Below are positions 42,593 to 53,206 of a stretch of DNA of 64,000 nt, piece by piece. This stretch comes from Nephrocerus scutellatus. Its lineage: Eukaryota; Arthropoda; Insecta; Diptera; Pipunculidae. The notes beneath the pieces were generated by a model. It made no database searches, was not told the origin of the DNA, and saw nothing but the letters and a program-made list of their open reading frames with translations. Both the position numbers and the translations under genes were made by a program. Position 1 is the first letter of the stretch; each line of letters begins with the position of its first letter. The DNA lies in NCBI GenBank assembly GCA_947095585.1, contig OX352765.1, positions 57,934,920 through 57,998,919 of the forward strand, given 5' to 3'.

Positions 42593-44445
42593 TGCAAATA
42601 AACGACAACCAGATTGGCGGGCTAAGAGTCATTGCTGAAGAAAAAATGCAGATACAATCGATGTGCGAGGAAAATCACATATGGCAAGGTGAACGGTAAT
42701 CTTGGGGACAGTACAGTAGGAATAGTGGAGCTAACCAATTTCAACAAGAACGGACTATTATGCGAAAGAGATCTAGTGAAACTCCAGCGCAAGATACCAG
42801 TGAGAATAATGAATGTTAGCCCATCACCAAACGTGATAAGAGAAGGAACAGTCATTGGCAAGACTCAGGGAGTAAGCTGTATCGCAACTGTCAGCCTGTA
42901 AAAGTAAAGAATACGCCACTAGATCTGAAAAGGAAGCAGATAATTCGTTCGCTATGTAAACATCTTCCAGCAGCACAGCGACAAGCAGCAGAAAAGGCGC
43001 TAGAGCAATTTTTCGACGTTTTTGCTTTCCAATTCGACAGGCACCAAGACGATTACCACTTGCTAAGCGAACAAGAGCCAGAAACACTGGTCAAGAAGAT
43101 AGAACGAGATGAAATCATAGAGAAGTCTAAAAGCCCATGGAGTTCACCTGTGGTACTTGTCCAAAAGACAGATGGTTCAACGAGATTTTGTGTGGACTAT
43201 CCGAAACTCAATGATGTCACCAAGAAGAATAGTTATCCATTACCGCGTATAGATGACACATTGGACACCTTACCCGGAGCCAAAATCTTTAGGTACATTG
43301 GATCTGAAAAGCGGATACTGGCAGGTAGCAATTCATGATAACGACAAGGGGGAGACAGCATTTACTGCGGGAAACGGCTTGTATCAATTTTCTGTAATGT
43401 AATGTTCGAGCGGTTGATGGAACATGTTTTGCGAGGCCTTAGATGGAAGACATGTCTAGTCTATTTGGATGACATCATTGTTTTTGGTCATACATTTAAT
43501 GAGCACGTGAATAATCTTCGGCAAGTTTTCAAAAATGAAGTGAATTGTTTTGGCCACATTGTATCCATTCAAGGAGTACACACGGATCCCAAGAAGTTGC
43601 AAGTTCTTAACGAATGGCCGTTACATGAGCTACGAAGTTTTCTGGGGCTATGCTCATACTATCGACGGTTTGTCCCTAACTTCGATGTTGCACGAAGACT
43701 TCATCGCCTTACTGCGAAGAACCAAAAATTCCAATGGTCGAGTGAGCACCAAAAATCATTTGACTTGCTGAAGGGAAAGCTGTGTAGTTCTCCAATTTTG
43801 GCATATCCACAGGCAGGAGTACTCTTCATCCTGGACACTGACGTGAGCAATGCGAGAATAGGAGCGGTTCTATCGCAGAATCAAGAAGGAAAATAGCGTG
43901 TAATAGTGTACTACAGCCGTTCGCTAAGCCCGAGAAGAACAACTGCGTGGAAGGGAATTGCTAGCTGTTGTCGATAGCGTCAAACACTTCCACAAGTACC
44001 TATACGGTCAGGAATTTCTTCTTCGAACTGACCATGTAGCTAATGTAGTTTAGGGACCAAAGAGTCAATTGGCCAGATGGATCGAACTACCTCAGGCATA
44101 CACATTCAAAACAGAGCACCGAAAAGGTATGCTGCACAACAAAAGAGCAGTTAAGGGAAGTACAAGTGGGCGATGATTTGATTACTCCAATATTTCAATG
44201 GATTGAGCAAAGCGAAAAACCGAAGTGGCACGAGATTGCAACAGCAAGTCCTACAGTAAAAAGTTACTGGGCTCAATGGCAGTCATTGAGATTGGAAGAT
44301 GGACTACTGGTAAGGCAATAGGAATTGGCTGATGATCAAAGCACAAAGTCACAGATTGAGCTACCAACAAACCGGATCAAATAAGTTCTGCAAGAATTAT
44401 ATAGTGGGACATCAGGAGCACATTTGGGCGTTAATAAGACGCTAG
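42593..44445 (+). pseudogene. pol: Element M Pol block 1: linker, RT, RNase H
   Basis: The pieces are IGGLRVIAEEKMQIQSMC (linker), KSPWSSPVVLVQKTDGSTRF and DVTKKNSYPLPRIDDTLDTL (RT fingers/palm), [12 protein letters not shown] (YLDD 43462-43473), LRSFLGLCSYYRRFVPNF, and RNase H start VLFILDTDVSNARIGAVLSQ. Deletions remove part of the RT palm near 43395-43400 and the thumb near 43530. RNase H decays after 43896. At 44445 an unrelated LTR remnant is inserted, and integrase follows at 46305. Confidence 0.9.
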
Positions 44446-45150
44446 TGTGAGGGACAATTCCGGCGACCGAATTCTCCCAAAATCTCTAAAAAACATTTAA
44501 ATGAAAAATTAAATAAATTCAAAAAAAAACATTAAATAAAAATTAAATAAATAAAAAAACAAGTTTGTATTTATTTCCTGGTACACCCTGTACCCACACA
44601 GTGCAGCCAACAAACACATAAGGAAATAAAACAGCCAAAACAACATCACGCCACCGGACTGACCAATCACATCGCAGCACGCTATTTAGAATTTTTGCAA
44701 CACAAAAAGGTATAAAAGGGCGAGCATGCAGTCAGTCGCTCTCTTAGTCTTCTTTTGTGCTGTTCGGATCACGTGGTGGTAAGTCATTATTAATAAAATT
44801 ATTTCATTGACTTTCACTGACTATCGCTGCCGACGTCTCTGCTACCGTCATTTGTACTACGTAACTTCGCTGTGTGCGTTCCCTACAGGTTGTTACGCTG
44901 GTACTCCAGCATATCGCTGCCGAGGTCTCTCTGCTACCGTCATTTGTACGACGTAACTTCGCTGTGTGGGTTCCCTACAGGTTGTTACGGTGGTACTCCA
45001 GCATATCGATGCCGACGTCTCTCTGCTACCGTCATTTGTACGACGTAACTTCGCTGTGTGGGTTCCCTACAGGTTGTTATGCTGGTACTCCAGCATATCG
45101 CTGCCGACGTCTCTCTGCTACCGTCATTTGTACGACGTAACTTCGCTGTG
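44446..45150 (+). repeat. Truncated left LTR with 94-bp minisatellite
   Basis: It matches 45194 onward. A TATA box TATAAAAGGG lies at 44711, with TCAGTC 21 bases on. A minisatellite of about 94 bp (CGCTGCCGACGTCTCTCTGC ... TTGTTACGCTGGTACTCCAG) repeats about 3.5 times from 44825. Its translation in every frame gives long repetitive open frames that should not be read as proteins. Confidence 0.85.
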
Positions 45151-45193
45151 TGGGGGTGCGGGGTGGTGTTCATCCAGGTAACAAAGGGGGGAG

Positions 45194-46304
45194 TGTGAGG
45201 GACAATTCCGGCGACCGAATTCTCCCACAACATTAAAGACACATACAAAACATTTAAATGAAAAATTAAATAAATTCAAAAAAAAAATTTAAATAAAAAT
45301 TAAATAAATAAAAAAACAAGTTTGTATTTATTTCCTGGTACACCCTGTACCCACGCAGTGCAGCCAATAAACACATAAGAAAATAAAACAGACAAAACAA
45401 CATCACGCCACCGGACTGACCAATCACATCGCAGCACGCTATTTAGAATTTTTTCCACACAAAAAGGTATAAAAGGGCGAGCATGCAGTCAGTCGCTCTC
45501 TTAGTCTTCTTTTGTGCTGTTCGGATCACGTGGTGGTAAGTCATTATTAATCAAATTATTTCATTGACTTTCATTGACTTTCACTGACTATCGCTGCCGA
45601 CGTCTCTCTCTGCTACCGTCATTTGTACTACGTAACTTCGCTGTGTGGGTTCCCTACAGGTTGTTACGCTGGTACTCCAGCATATCGCTGGCGAGGTCTC
45701 TCTGCTACCGTCATTTGTACGACGTAACTTCGCTGTGTGGGTTCCCTACAGGTTGTTACGCTGGTACTCCAGCATATCGCTGCCGACGTCTCTCTCTGCT
45801 ACCGTCATTCGTACGACGTAACTTCGCTGTGTGGGTTCCCTACAGTCGCGTCACTTCGTCAAGGCATTACCCACGTCAGCTCATCAAAGCTCTCGCCTTA
45901 CTCACGTCACTCGTCATTACTTACGTCACTTACGCCACTTACGTCACTCACGTCACTTCGTCAACGATACGTCGAGGCTCTCGTCGTCACTCAAGTCAAG
46001 GCCCGTCATCACTTACGTCAGTCACGTCACTTCGTCAAGGATACGTCGAGGCTCTCGTCGTCACTCACGTCAAAGATCACGCAGCCGAGCACAACGGAAT
46101 CCAGGTTCCATCGCCACATCGCCCAGGCCGACATAACGCCTCGTCTACCTACTCATTTTAAATACGAAATTGGTAAAACAAAATCTTTTGAATAAACATT
46201 AAATTGAACTAAAAGTACCGCAAATAGAAATTTTATTGTAACGACCCCTTGCCTCAGAACCCTGGTCACGCTGAGTTTACCCCGGCTGGGAAAACTCCGT
46301 TACA
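45194..46304 (+). repeat. Complete right LTR with minisatellite and ACGTCA cluster
   Basis: TATAAAAGGG lies at 45468-45477. About 2.7 copies of the 94-bp unit occupy 45590-45845. A distinct zone (45860-46075) follows with eight ACGTCA words, three of them TTACGTCA, and a 74-bp duplication of CACTTCGTCAA(C/G)GATACGTCG. The right end reads TGTAACGACCCCTTGCC...CTCCGTTACA. ACGTCA resembles CREB/ATF-type binding half-sites; any regulatory role is inference. Confidence 0.82.
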
Positions 46305-46930
46305 CTAGATAAAGTTAGGAATCGCTTCTTGTGGGTCAATTGCCGCAGAGATGTGGAAGACTGGTGTCGAACGTGTGACATGTGCCGCAAGCAAAGGACA
46401 ACAACCAAAAACCAGGGGAAAAATGCAACAGTACAATGTTGGAGCACCATTTGAGCGGGTGGCAATGGACATAGCTGGTCTATTCCCAGAAACAAGAGAT
46501 GGAAATCGCTATATACTCGTGTGCATTGATTACTACAGTAAATGGGCAGAAGCATATCCCATCGCAAACCAGAAAGCTAGCACGGTGGCTAGGGCATTCG
46601 TGGACAATTGGATATGCAGATTTGGGGTACCACTGGAACTACATTCCGATCAAGGTCGAAATTTCGAATCGCTAGTCTTTCAAGAGCTGTGCCAAGTACT
46701 CAACATCAATAAAATGAGGACTTTTCCGCTACACTCACAGTCAGACAGAATGGTCGAAAGGTTCAATAGAACGCTGGAAGAGCATATGCCTGAAGAAGTT
46801 AATGCCAACCAAGATGAATGGGATCGTTGTATACCGTTGTTTATGATGGGTTATCGTAGCGCTGTCCACAACACGACTTAAAACTCACCAGCAATGGTTG
46901 TATTTGGCGAATAACTTCGTCTATCATGCC
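46305..46930 (+). pseudogene. pol: Element M integrase (block 1)
   Basis: The frame continues after the CTAG duplication. The zinc-binding end has RRDVEDWCRTCDMC in one frame, and the core (46351-46881) has ERVAMDIAGLFPETRDG (Asp 46468-46470), LELHSDQGRNFESL (Asp 46648-46650) and SDRMVERFNRTLEEHM (Glu 46756-46758). All three catalytic residues are present. A stop follows YRSAVHNTT and the sequence breaks into a non-LTR 3' UTR near 46930, losing the integrase C-terminus. Confidence 0.9.
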
Positions 46931-47364
46931 CTTTATTGAAAATCGAAGGAATGTGATTTACAATACATCACATTCCTCACGTTTGTAGCCGGTTTCAATT
47001 TATTTTCTCAGAATTCTCCCTGATTTATTGAAAAAGCAATACGAAAAAACGAACACGAAACTAAAACGACGCGAGTCCAAATACTTTTATCAATGAATAA
47101 AGGTCAGGGAAAACTACAAAAAAACCTTGACCACGAAAATATTACAAATCTTCAAAAATAATGTAAAAAAATTATTTTTTTTTTTGTTATATTTAATAAA
47201 ACAGCTTATGAGCACTTTATCCTTCAACCTTCATCCTTCAGGAAGTTGTGAACGGCTATGAAGGCCTGCAGATTATACGATTCGGGAAACACGGGCTCGG
47301 CCAATTGATTCCACATCGAAGAGACTCTCGGAAAAAAGGAGGATTTAAAGTGTTGGGTTCTACT
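46931..47364 (-). mobile_element. Non-LTR 3' end (element A family, copy B) at a pol duplication junction
   Basis: The minus strand carries the last coding stretch (SSFFPRVSSMWNQLAEPVF, 47221-47345) and the 3' UTR of the element A family. The terminal roughly 60 bases and poly(A) are missing. Each junction shares short words with both sides (ATGCCCTTT near 46927, TGCAAATAAA near 47365), so this is a recombination or repair patch rather than a clean insertion. Confidence 0.82.
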
Positions 47365-50108
47365 TGCAAATAAATGAAAACCAGAGTATTGGGCTAAGAG
47401 TTATTGCTGAAGAAAAAATGGAGATACCACCGATGTGCGAGAAAATCATCTATCGCAAGGTGGACGGTGATCTTGGGGACAGTAGAGTAGGAATAGTGGA
47501 GCCAACCAATTTTAGCAATAACGGATTCTATGCTCTAGAACTCTAGTGAAACTCCAGCCCAAGATACCAGTGAGAATAATGAATCTTAGCTCATCACCGA
47601 ACGTGATAAAAGAAGGGACAGTCATTGGCTTGACTCAGGGATTAGGTTGTATCGCAAACTGTCAGCCTGTAAAAGTAAAGAATACGCCACTAGATCTGGA
47701 AAGAAAGCAGATAATTCGTTCGCTTTGTAAACATTTTTCAGCAGCACAGCGACAAGCAGCAGAAAAGGCGCTAGAGTAATTTGCCGACGTTTTTGCTGTC
47801 AGCGACAACGACATGAGTAAAACCAATATAGTGCGACATCGAATCGATAGAGGAAATACTTTTCCAACTCGACAGGCGCCAAGACGATTACCACTTGCTA
47901 AGCAACAAAAGGGAAAAACACTGGTCAAGAAGATGGAACGAGATGGAATCATAGAGAAGTCCAAAAGCCCATGGAGCTCACCTGTGGTACTTGTCCAAAA
48001 GAAAGATGGTTCAACGAGATTTTGTGTGGACTATCGGAAACTGAATGATGTCACCAAGAAGGATAGTTTTCCATTACCGCGTATAGATGATACATTGGAC
48101 ACCTTATCCGGAGCCAGAATCTTCAGTACATTGGATCTGAAAAGCGGATACTGGCAGGTAGCAATTCATGATAACGACAAGGGGGAGACAGCATTTACTG
48201 CGGGAAACGGCTTGTATCAATTTTCTGTAATGCCGTTTGGCTTATGCAACGATCCTGCTACGTTCGAACGGTTGATGGAACAGTTTTGCGAGGCCTTTAT
48301 TGGAAGACATGTCTAGTCTATTTGGATGACTCGTTGTTTTTGGTCGTACATTTTATAAGCACGTGAATAATCTTCGACAAGTTCTGGAACCCATAAAAGC
48401 AGAAGAATTAAAGTTGAGTGCGTCGAAATGTCGCCTTTTCAAAAATAAAGTAAATTATTTGGGTCACATTGTATCCAGTCAAAGAGTACGCACGGATATC
48501 AAGAAGTTGGAACCTGTTAACGAAAGCCGGTACCAAAGAATTTACATGAGCTTCGAATTTTCTGGGGCTATGATCCTACCATTGACGGTTTGTGCCTAAC
48601 ATCGCAGATGTTGAACGAAGCCTTTATTGCCTTACTGAGAAGAACCAAAAGTTCCAATGGTCGAGCGAATAGGAGCAGTTCTATCATAGAATCAAGAAAG
48701 AAAGGAGTGTGCCATAGCGTACTACAGCCGTTCGCTTTCTAAGCCCAAGAAGAACTACTGCGTAACGCGAAGGGAGTTGCAGCTGTTGTCGATAGCGTCA
48801 AACACTTCCACAGGTCAGGAATTTGAATTGAATGAATTTGACCATGCAGCTCTCAAGTGGCTAATGCAGTTCAGGGAACCAGAGGGTTAAGTGGCTGGAT
48901 GGATCGAACGACTCCAGGCATACTCATTCAGGACAGATAATCGAACAGGGATGCTGCATAATTATGCTGATAGATTATTAAGAAGACTTTGTGCACCACA
49001 ATGCAAACACTGTACAAGGCAAGAAAACAAGAAGTGCTCTGAAGTAGTTGCACAAATAACTCTACAAGTTGAAGATTGTTTCACAAAAGAGCAGCTAAGG
49101 AAGGAACAAGTGCGCGATGATTCGATTGCTGCAATATTTCAATGAATGGAGCAAGGTGAAAGACCGAAGTGGTACGAGATTGCAACAGCAAGTCATACAG
49201 TAAAAAGTTACTAGGCTCAATATCAGTCATTGAGATTGGAAGGCGGACTACTGGTAAGGCAATGGGAATCGGCTAATGGTCGAAGAAGAATTACATAATG
49301 CGACATCAGGAGCAGATTTTGGCGTTAATAAGACGCTAGATAAATTAAGGAATCGCTTCTATTGGGTAAATTGCCATAGAGATGTGGAAGACTGGTTTCG
49401 AACGTGTGACGCAGCAGGCAAAGGACCACAACCAAAAACTAGAGGAAAAATGCAACAGTACAATGTTGGAGCACCATTTGAGCGGGTGGCAAGCTAGCAA
49501 GGTGGCTAGGGCATTCATGGACAATTTGATCTGCAGATTTGGAGTAATACTGGAATTACATTCCGATCAAGGACAGAATTTTGAATCGCTAGTCTTTCAA
49601 AAGCTGTGCCAAGTACTCAACATCAAGAAAACTACCGTTGGTTATGATGGTTTATCGTAGCGCTGTCCACAACACGACTAAAACCTCAGCAGCAATAGTT
49701 GTATTTGGCAAAGAATTTTGCCTACCATGCGACATTAAATTTGGAACATTTGGATCTAAGACAGAGGATGATCGCTGTTCATGCTGCAGTAAGGTGCAAC
49801 ATAGTGGATGCCAGCAACCGGATGAAAACGTGACATGACATGACATGACGTGCAAACTGTGGTGGATTTCAGGAAGGAGATTTGGTCTGGCTTTACAATC
49901 CCAAGAGAAGAAAAGGTAAATCTCAAAAACTACAGCAAATTTGGGAAGGACCTTAGAAGATCATTAAGAGGATTAATGATGTCGTATATCGGATTCAAGA
50001 AAGCCCCAGATGTAAAATTAAAGTTGTTCACATTGACAGATTGACAAGGTACAACAACAAAAGGAGTGCTGAATCTATGCGGGGCGAACAGAATTAGGGT
50101 GTGGGTAA
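47365..50108 (+). pseudogene. pol: Element M Pol block 2 (second partial copy: linker, RT, RNase H, integrase)
   Basis: The sequence restarts at the point equivalent to 42593 and runs again through linker (IGLRVIAEEKMEIPPMC), RT (47813-48316: STRFCVDYRKLNDVTKKDSF, DLKSGYWQVAIHDNDKGE, MPFGLCNDPATFERLM), a damaged YLDD region (48321), RNase H remnants and integrase (49276-49850). The RT fingers are better preserved than in block 1. The integrase has lost the first Asp region (deletion at 49491) and the Glu region (deletion at 49633) but keeps LELHSDQGQNFESL. The C-terminal tail ends VKLKLFTLTD at 50044. Confidence 0.9.
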
Positions 50109-50436
50109 TGTTACGAAAAGTAGTTAGTAGCGCATAAGATTATAATAGAATTCGAATCCTAAAATAAATCGCAATGTAAATACTGCATACTAAAATAAGC
50201 ACTTTTATATAGCATACTTTTAGGCTGTAAGACTTTAGATTATTTTAAATTTGAAATGTAACCGCCTGCAAGTTTGAATCATTATGTACTATTCAAAAAG
50301 TGGTCAAACCGGTTTTTGCGGTTTGCCCGGTTTGTGTAAAAGAGCTTGATTGAACATGTAGTTTATTTTTAGAAGATGACTCATTGCATTGTACATTTAA
50401 AGCTATCACCAGTATAAATTGTGAACTTGTGTTATT
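50109..50436 (+). repeat. Element M 3' LTR, deleted and truncated
   Basis: It begins TGTTACGAAAAGTAG after the purine-rich TTAGGGTGTGGGTAA. It matches the 5' LTR but lacks the segment between CTCATTGCA and CCAGTATAAATTG, and stops at GAACTTGTGTTAT where repeat H begins. Confidence 0.88.
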
Positions 50437-50850
50437 AAATTCTCTATATTAACTTCGCGTACCCGTGGCTGGCTGACTGGTGGGAAGAATCTTGTGATCA
50501 ATTTTTAACACACTTCCTAAAGCCCGATTTTATTCAAACTTTGCACACAGGTGTATTTCCCATGACAATACTTTCTATTAAAATTTAGGGCACCTGGGGC
50601 CTCGAGGTCGTGGGGCTCCTATACAAATTTTTTAAAAAATTTACCCGATTTTCTTCAAATTTTATACACATGTGTATCGTGAGGCCCCATACAAATTTAA
50701 AAAAAAATAACCCGATTTTCTTAAAATTTTATATATATGTGTATATTCGATGAAAAACACTTTTTGTAAAAATTTTGAAGTGCTCGTGGTAGGGATTTTA
50801 TTCAAAATTTGCACATAGGGATTTTATTAAAACTTTGCACATAGAGAGTT
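50437..50850 (+). mobile_element. Dispersed repeat H, copy 2 (5' part)
   Basis: It starts TAAATTCTCTATATTAACTT as in copy 1, then shows three to four degenerate blocks with ACCCGATTTTCTT...AAATTTTATACACATGTG. The right end is missing near 50850. Confidence 0.75.
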
Positions 50851-50865
50851 TACGGTGTCCGGCTA

Positions 50866-50990
50866 ATTGTTCTCGCACAATTATTCTCCACAATTCTTCT
50901 CGGACAGTTGTTCTCGCACAATTGTTCTCGTACAATTATTCTCGAACAATTCTTCTCGTTCTTCTCAGGAAATTCTTCTCAAAATTTTAT
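50866..50990 (+). repeat. Minisatellite of 14-bp TTCTCG(N)ACAATT units
   Basis: About nine imperfect units such as TTCTCGCACAATTG and TTCTCGTACAATTA run in tandem. Non-coding. Confidence 0.85.
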
Positions 50991-51009
50991 TTTGCTAAAA
51001 TATAAAATT

Positions 51010-51262
51010 ACTTAATAAATGAAGTTTTTCCTTTTAAAAGGCGTTTTGGTAGTTTATCGACACACTGTAAAATACAGTGCGCTCAATTAGTTTATATTTA
51101 GTTAGGAATTTTTCCTTTTAAATGGCATTTTTGTATTTTATCGATACACTGTAAAATACAGTGCGCTCAATTAATTTATATTTAGATAGAAGTTTTTCCC
51201 TTTAAAAGGCGTTTTTGAAAATTATGGACACACTGTAAAATACAATGCGCTCAATTAATTTA
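51010..51262 (+). repeat. 83-bp tandem repeat with internal palindrome, 3 units
   Basis: Each unit has TTTTTCC(T/C)TTTAAA(A/T)GGC, then ACACTGTAAAATACA(G/A)TG and CGCTCAATTA. CACTGTAAAATACAGTG is an 8-bp inverted repeat around A. Third-unit changes break the palindrome. The units are about 77-90 bp apart. Confidence 0.85.
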
Positions 51263-51279
51263 GTAAATAATTAAGTTCT

Positions 51280-51680
51280 ATGCAGTCATGATTAGAAAAT
51301 TTTAATGTGAATAAGGCAGTTGCATCGAAAAGAATTAGTCTAATTATTCTAAGAATAGTAAATAATAAATAAGAATAGTAAATTCCACGCTATATTACAT
51401 TCGTGTTTAATTTACGTCAAATATAAAATATATCGCGCTTTACTGTGAAAGAATAAAAGTAGCAATTCTTTATCATCTACTCACAAATACACTAAATTTG
51501 GTATAAGAAAATGCGGCATATAAATACATAATTGCAAATAAATAAATGCAATTACAGTTGGGTGCGAAAATAATTCTAGATGGCATTATAAGCCGAATGT
51601 CCTTGTCAATTTGTAATAAATTTTTTAATGAACGATAGATGACGCCGTAAATGATACATGCGAAATGCAATGTATCCCCA
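51280..51680 (+). repeat. Dispersed repeat R, copy 1 (uninterrupted)
   Basis: Contains AATAGTAAATTCCACGC, TTTATCATCTACTCACAAAT, AAATGCGGCAT, GCAATTACAGTTGGGTGC and CCTTGTCAATTTGTAATAAA, ending near TACATGCGAAATGCAATG. Two other copies (56311-57459 minus, 59409-59596 plus) are interrupted by element M-family LTRs at the same site. No protein is encoded. Confidence 0.75.
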
Positions 51681-51783
51681 AGGAGGGGTTAACATCACCC
51701 CTTACTGTGGCTGTTGGTAATAAAAAAGGTCATTTAGGACACTATAAGTGTAGAGTATTAGCTTTTTCCTTTATATATATAGA
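51681..51783. other. Short unassigned sequence
   Basis: About 100 bp between repeat R and the minus-strand non-LTR end, including GGAGGGGTTAACATCACCCC, a short imperfect palindrome. Nothing else is seen. Confidence 0.5.
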
Positions 51784-52806
51784 CTCATTGCTAAGCGATA
51801 AGTCCCTGAATGACTTGCGTCACGGCAATTAGTTGGGCTATGCCCTTTGTTAAAATTAAAAATTCGAAGGAATGAGAATTACAACATATCACATTCCTCA
51901 CGTTTGTAGCTGTAGGTTTCATGTTCAATTTGTAGGTTTCAATTTATTTTCTCAGAATTATTAAAAAAGCAATACGAAAAACGAACACGAAACTAAAAAC
52001 GACGCGAGTCCAAATACTTTTATCAATGAATCATGGTCTGGGAAAACTACAAAAAACCTTGACCAAGAAAATATTACAAATTAAACAACAAATATTATAA
52101 ATAATACAAAAAATACAATCAATAATAATTTTTTTATAAAAAATAATCGTATCCTCTAATGAACACTACGGTCGTCCTTCAGGAAGTTGTTGACGGCTAT
52201 TTTGAAGGCCTGTAGATTATAAGATTCGGGAAACACGGAGTCGACCAATTGATTCCACAACGAAGTCACTCTTGGATAAAAGGACGATTTGAAGTGTTGG
52301 GTTCTACATGAGAACGGTTTTAAGGCAAATCTATGTTGATTAGACCTGAAATCTACCGTTGCAAAATTTGTAGAAAACAGATAAAGCTCCTACATTTCGT
52401 CTATGCTCCAAAGAATCAAGGGATGAAGTAATGGTTATATCGTTTATCAAACGGATAAATCTTTTTTGAATTCCATTGAGATAAACCAAATGCGATCTGG
52501 GAACCCCACCCCACACATATGAATTGAATTCTAAAATTGGTCTAACATACGATTTATATAATCTTAAAACTTCAGAGGGGGTGAAGTAAAAGTTACAACG
52601 TCTTATGAAGCCCAAGCATTGGGTCGCTCTTTTTGAGATTTCATAATTATGTTTTCAGGAAAGTTCACTTGAAACTTTCAAACCTAACAACTTAAGTGAA
52701 ACTGATCTCGCAATAGTGGCACCATTAATTACTGGCGGTACGTAATGAGAAAAAAGGCAAGCCTGGAATTTATTTGAGTTAAAATCCACCCTATGTTCAA
52801 CAGAAT
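51784..52806 (-). pseudogene. Non-LTR element C (element A family): ORF2 C-terminus and 3' UTR
   Basis: On the minus strand: post-RT region VDFNSNKFQACLFSH and YVPPVINGATIAR (52690-52806), then MGFIRRCNFYFTPSEVLRLY, YVRPILEFNSYVWGG and SLDSLEHRRNVGALSVFYKF (52340-52615), the coding end, and a 3' UTR with the GAATGTGAT-type inverted words. The 3' terminus reaches about 51784. It is 5'-truncated, as is usual for such insertions. Confidence 0.87.
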
Positions 52807-53206
52807 TATCATCAACTGCACTTGTGAATAATTCACAATATAAAAAAGCAAATATAGAAATCTACGAACGAGTACTTTATTTTACACTTACTATAGCTCT
52901 TTTTTAAAACTATCTTTTCCAGGGTGCTCCGCCACCAAATCTTCTGATTAATTTTTAATCCACTTCCTAAAGCCCGATTTTTTTGAAACTTTGCACACAT
53001 GAATGAATATTTACTTGTATTATATGTTTTGCTAGAAATGGAATTGGTAATAAATATTCCGCAATGTATCGCAGTGCGTAAGTATATATATATATATATA
53101 TATATTACAATTACAATTTTGACTTAAAAATATACTTATAACTATTATTAATAAGTGTCGGCTCAACAAAAGGGACCCGACGTATTTACAATGTCTTTTT
53201 TTTGTA
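52807..53206 (+). other. Repeat H fragment and (TA)n microsatellite, no gene
   Basis: 52921-53010 matches the 5' part of repeat H in plus orientation (TTTTTAATCCACTTCCTAAAG, TTGCACACATG). A (TA)n run lies at 53083-53104. The rest is AT-rich with no recognisable gene. Confidence 0.6.

Larger units (their letters stand above)
44446..46304 (+). mobile_element. LTR-retrotransposon remnant (partial LTR, purine tract, LTR)
   Basis: A 1,859-bp insert in element M is flanked by the 4-bp duplication CTAG (44442-44445 and 46305-46308). It consists of a left LTR piece (44446 to about 45150), a few bases with a purine tract (AAAGGGGGGAG at 45183-45193), and a 1,111-bp LTR (45194-46304) from TGTGAGGGACAATTCCGG to TCCGTTACA. 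All internal genes are gone. A deletion between the left LTR and the 3' purine tract best explains the structure. Confidence 0.88.

Noticed and set aside
44874..46161. Long plus-strand frames with repeated YRHLYDVTSLCG-type peptides
   Set aside because: They are translations of the 94-bp LTR minisatellite, open in more than one frame, with no start context or known domain.
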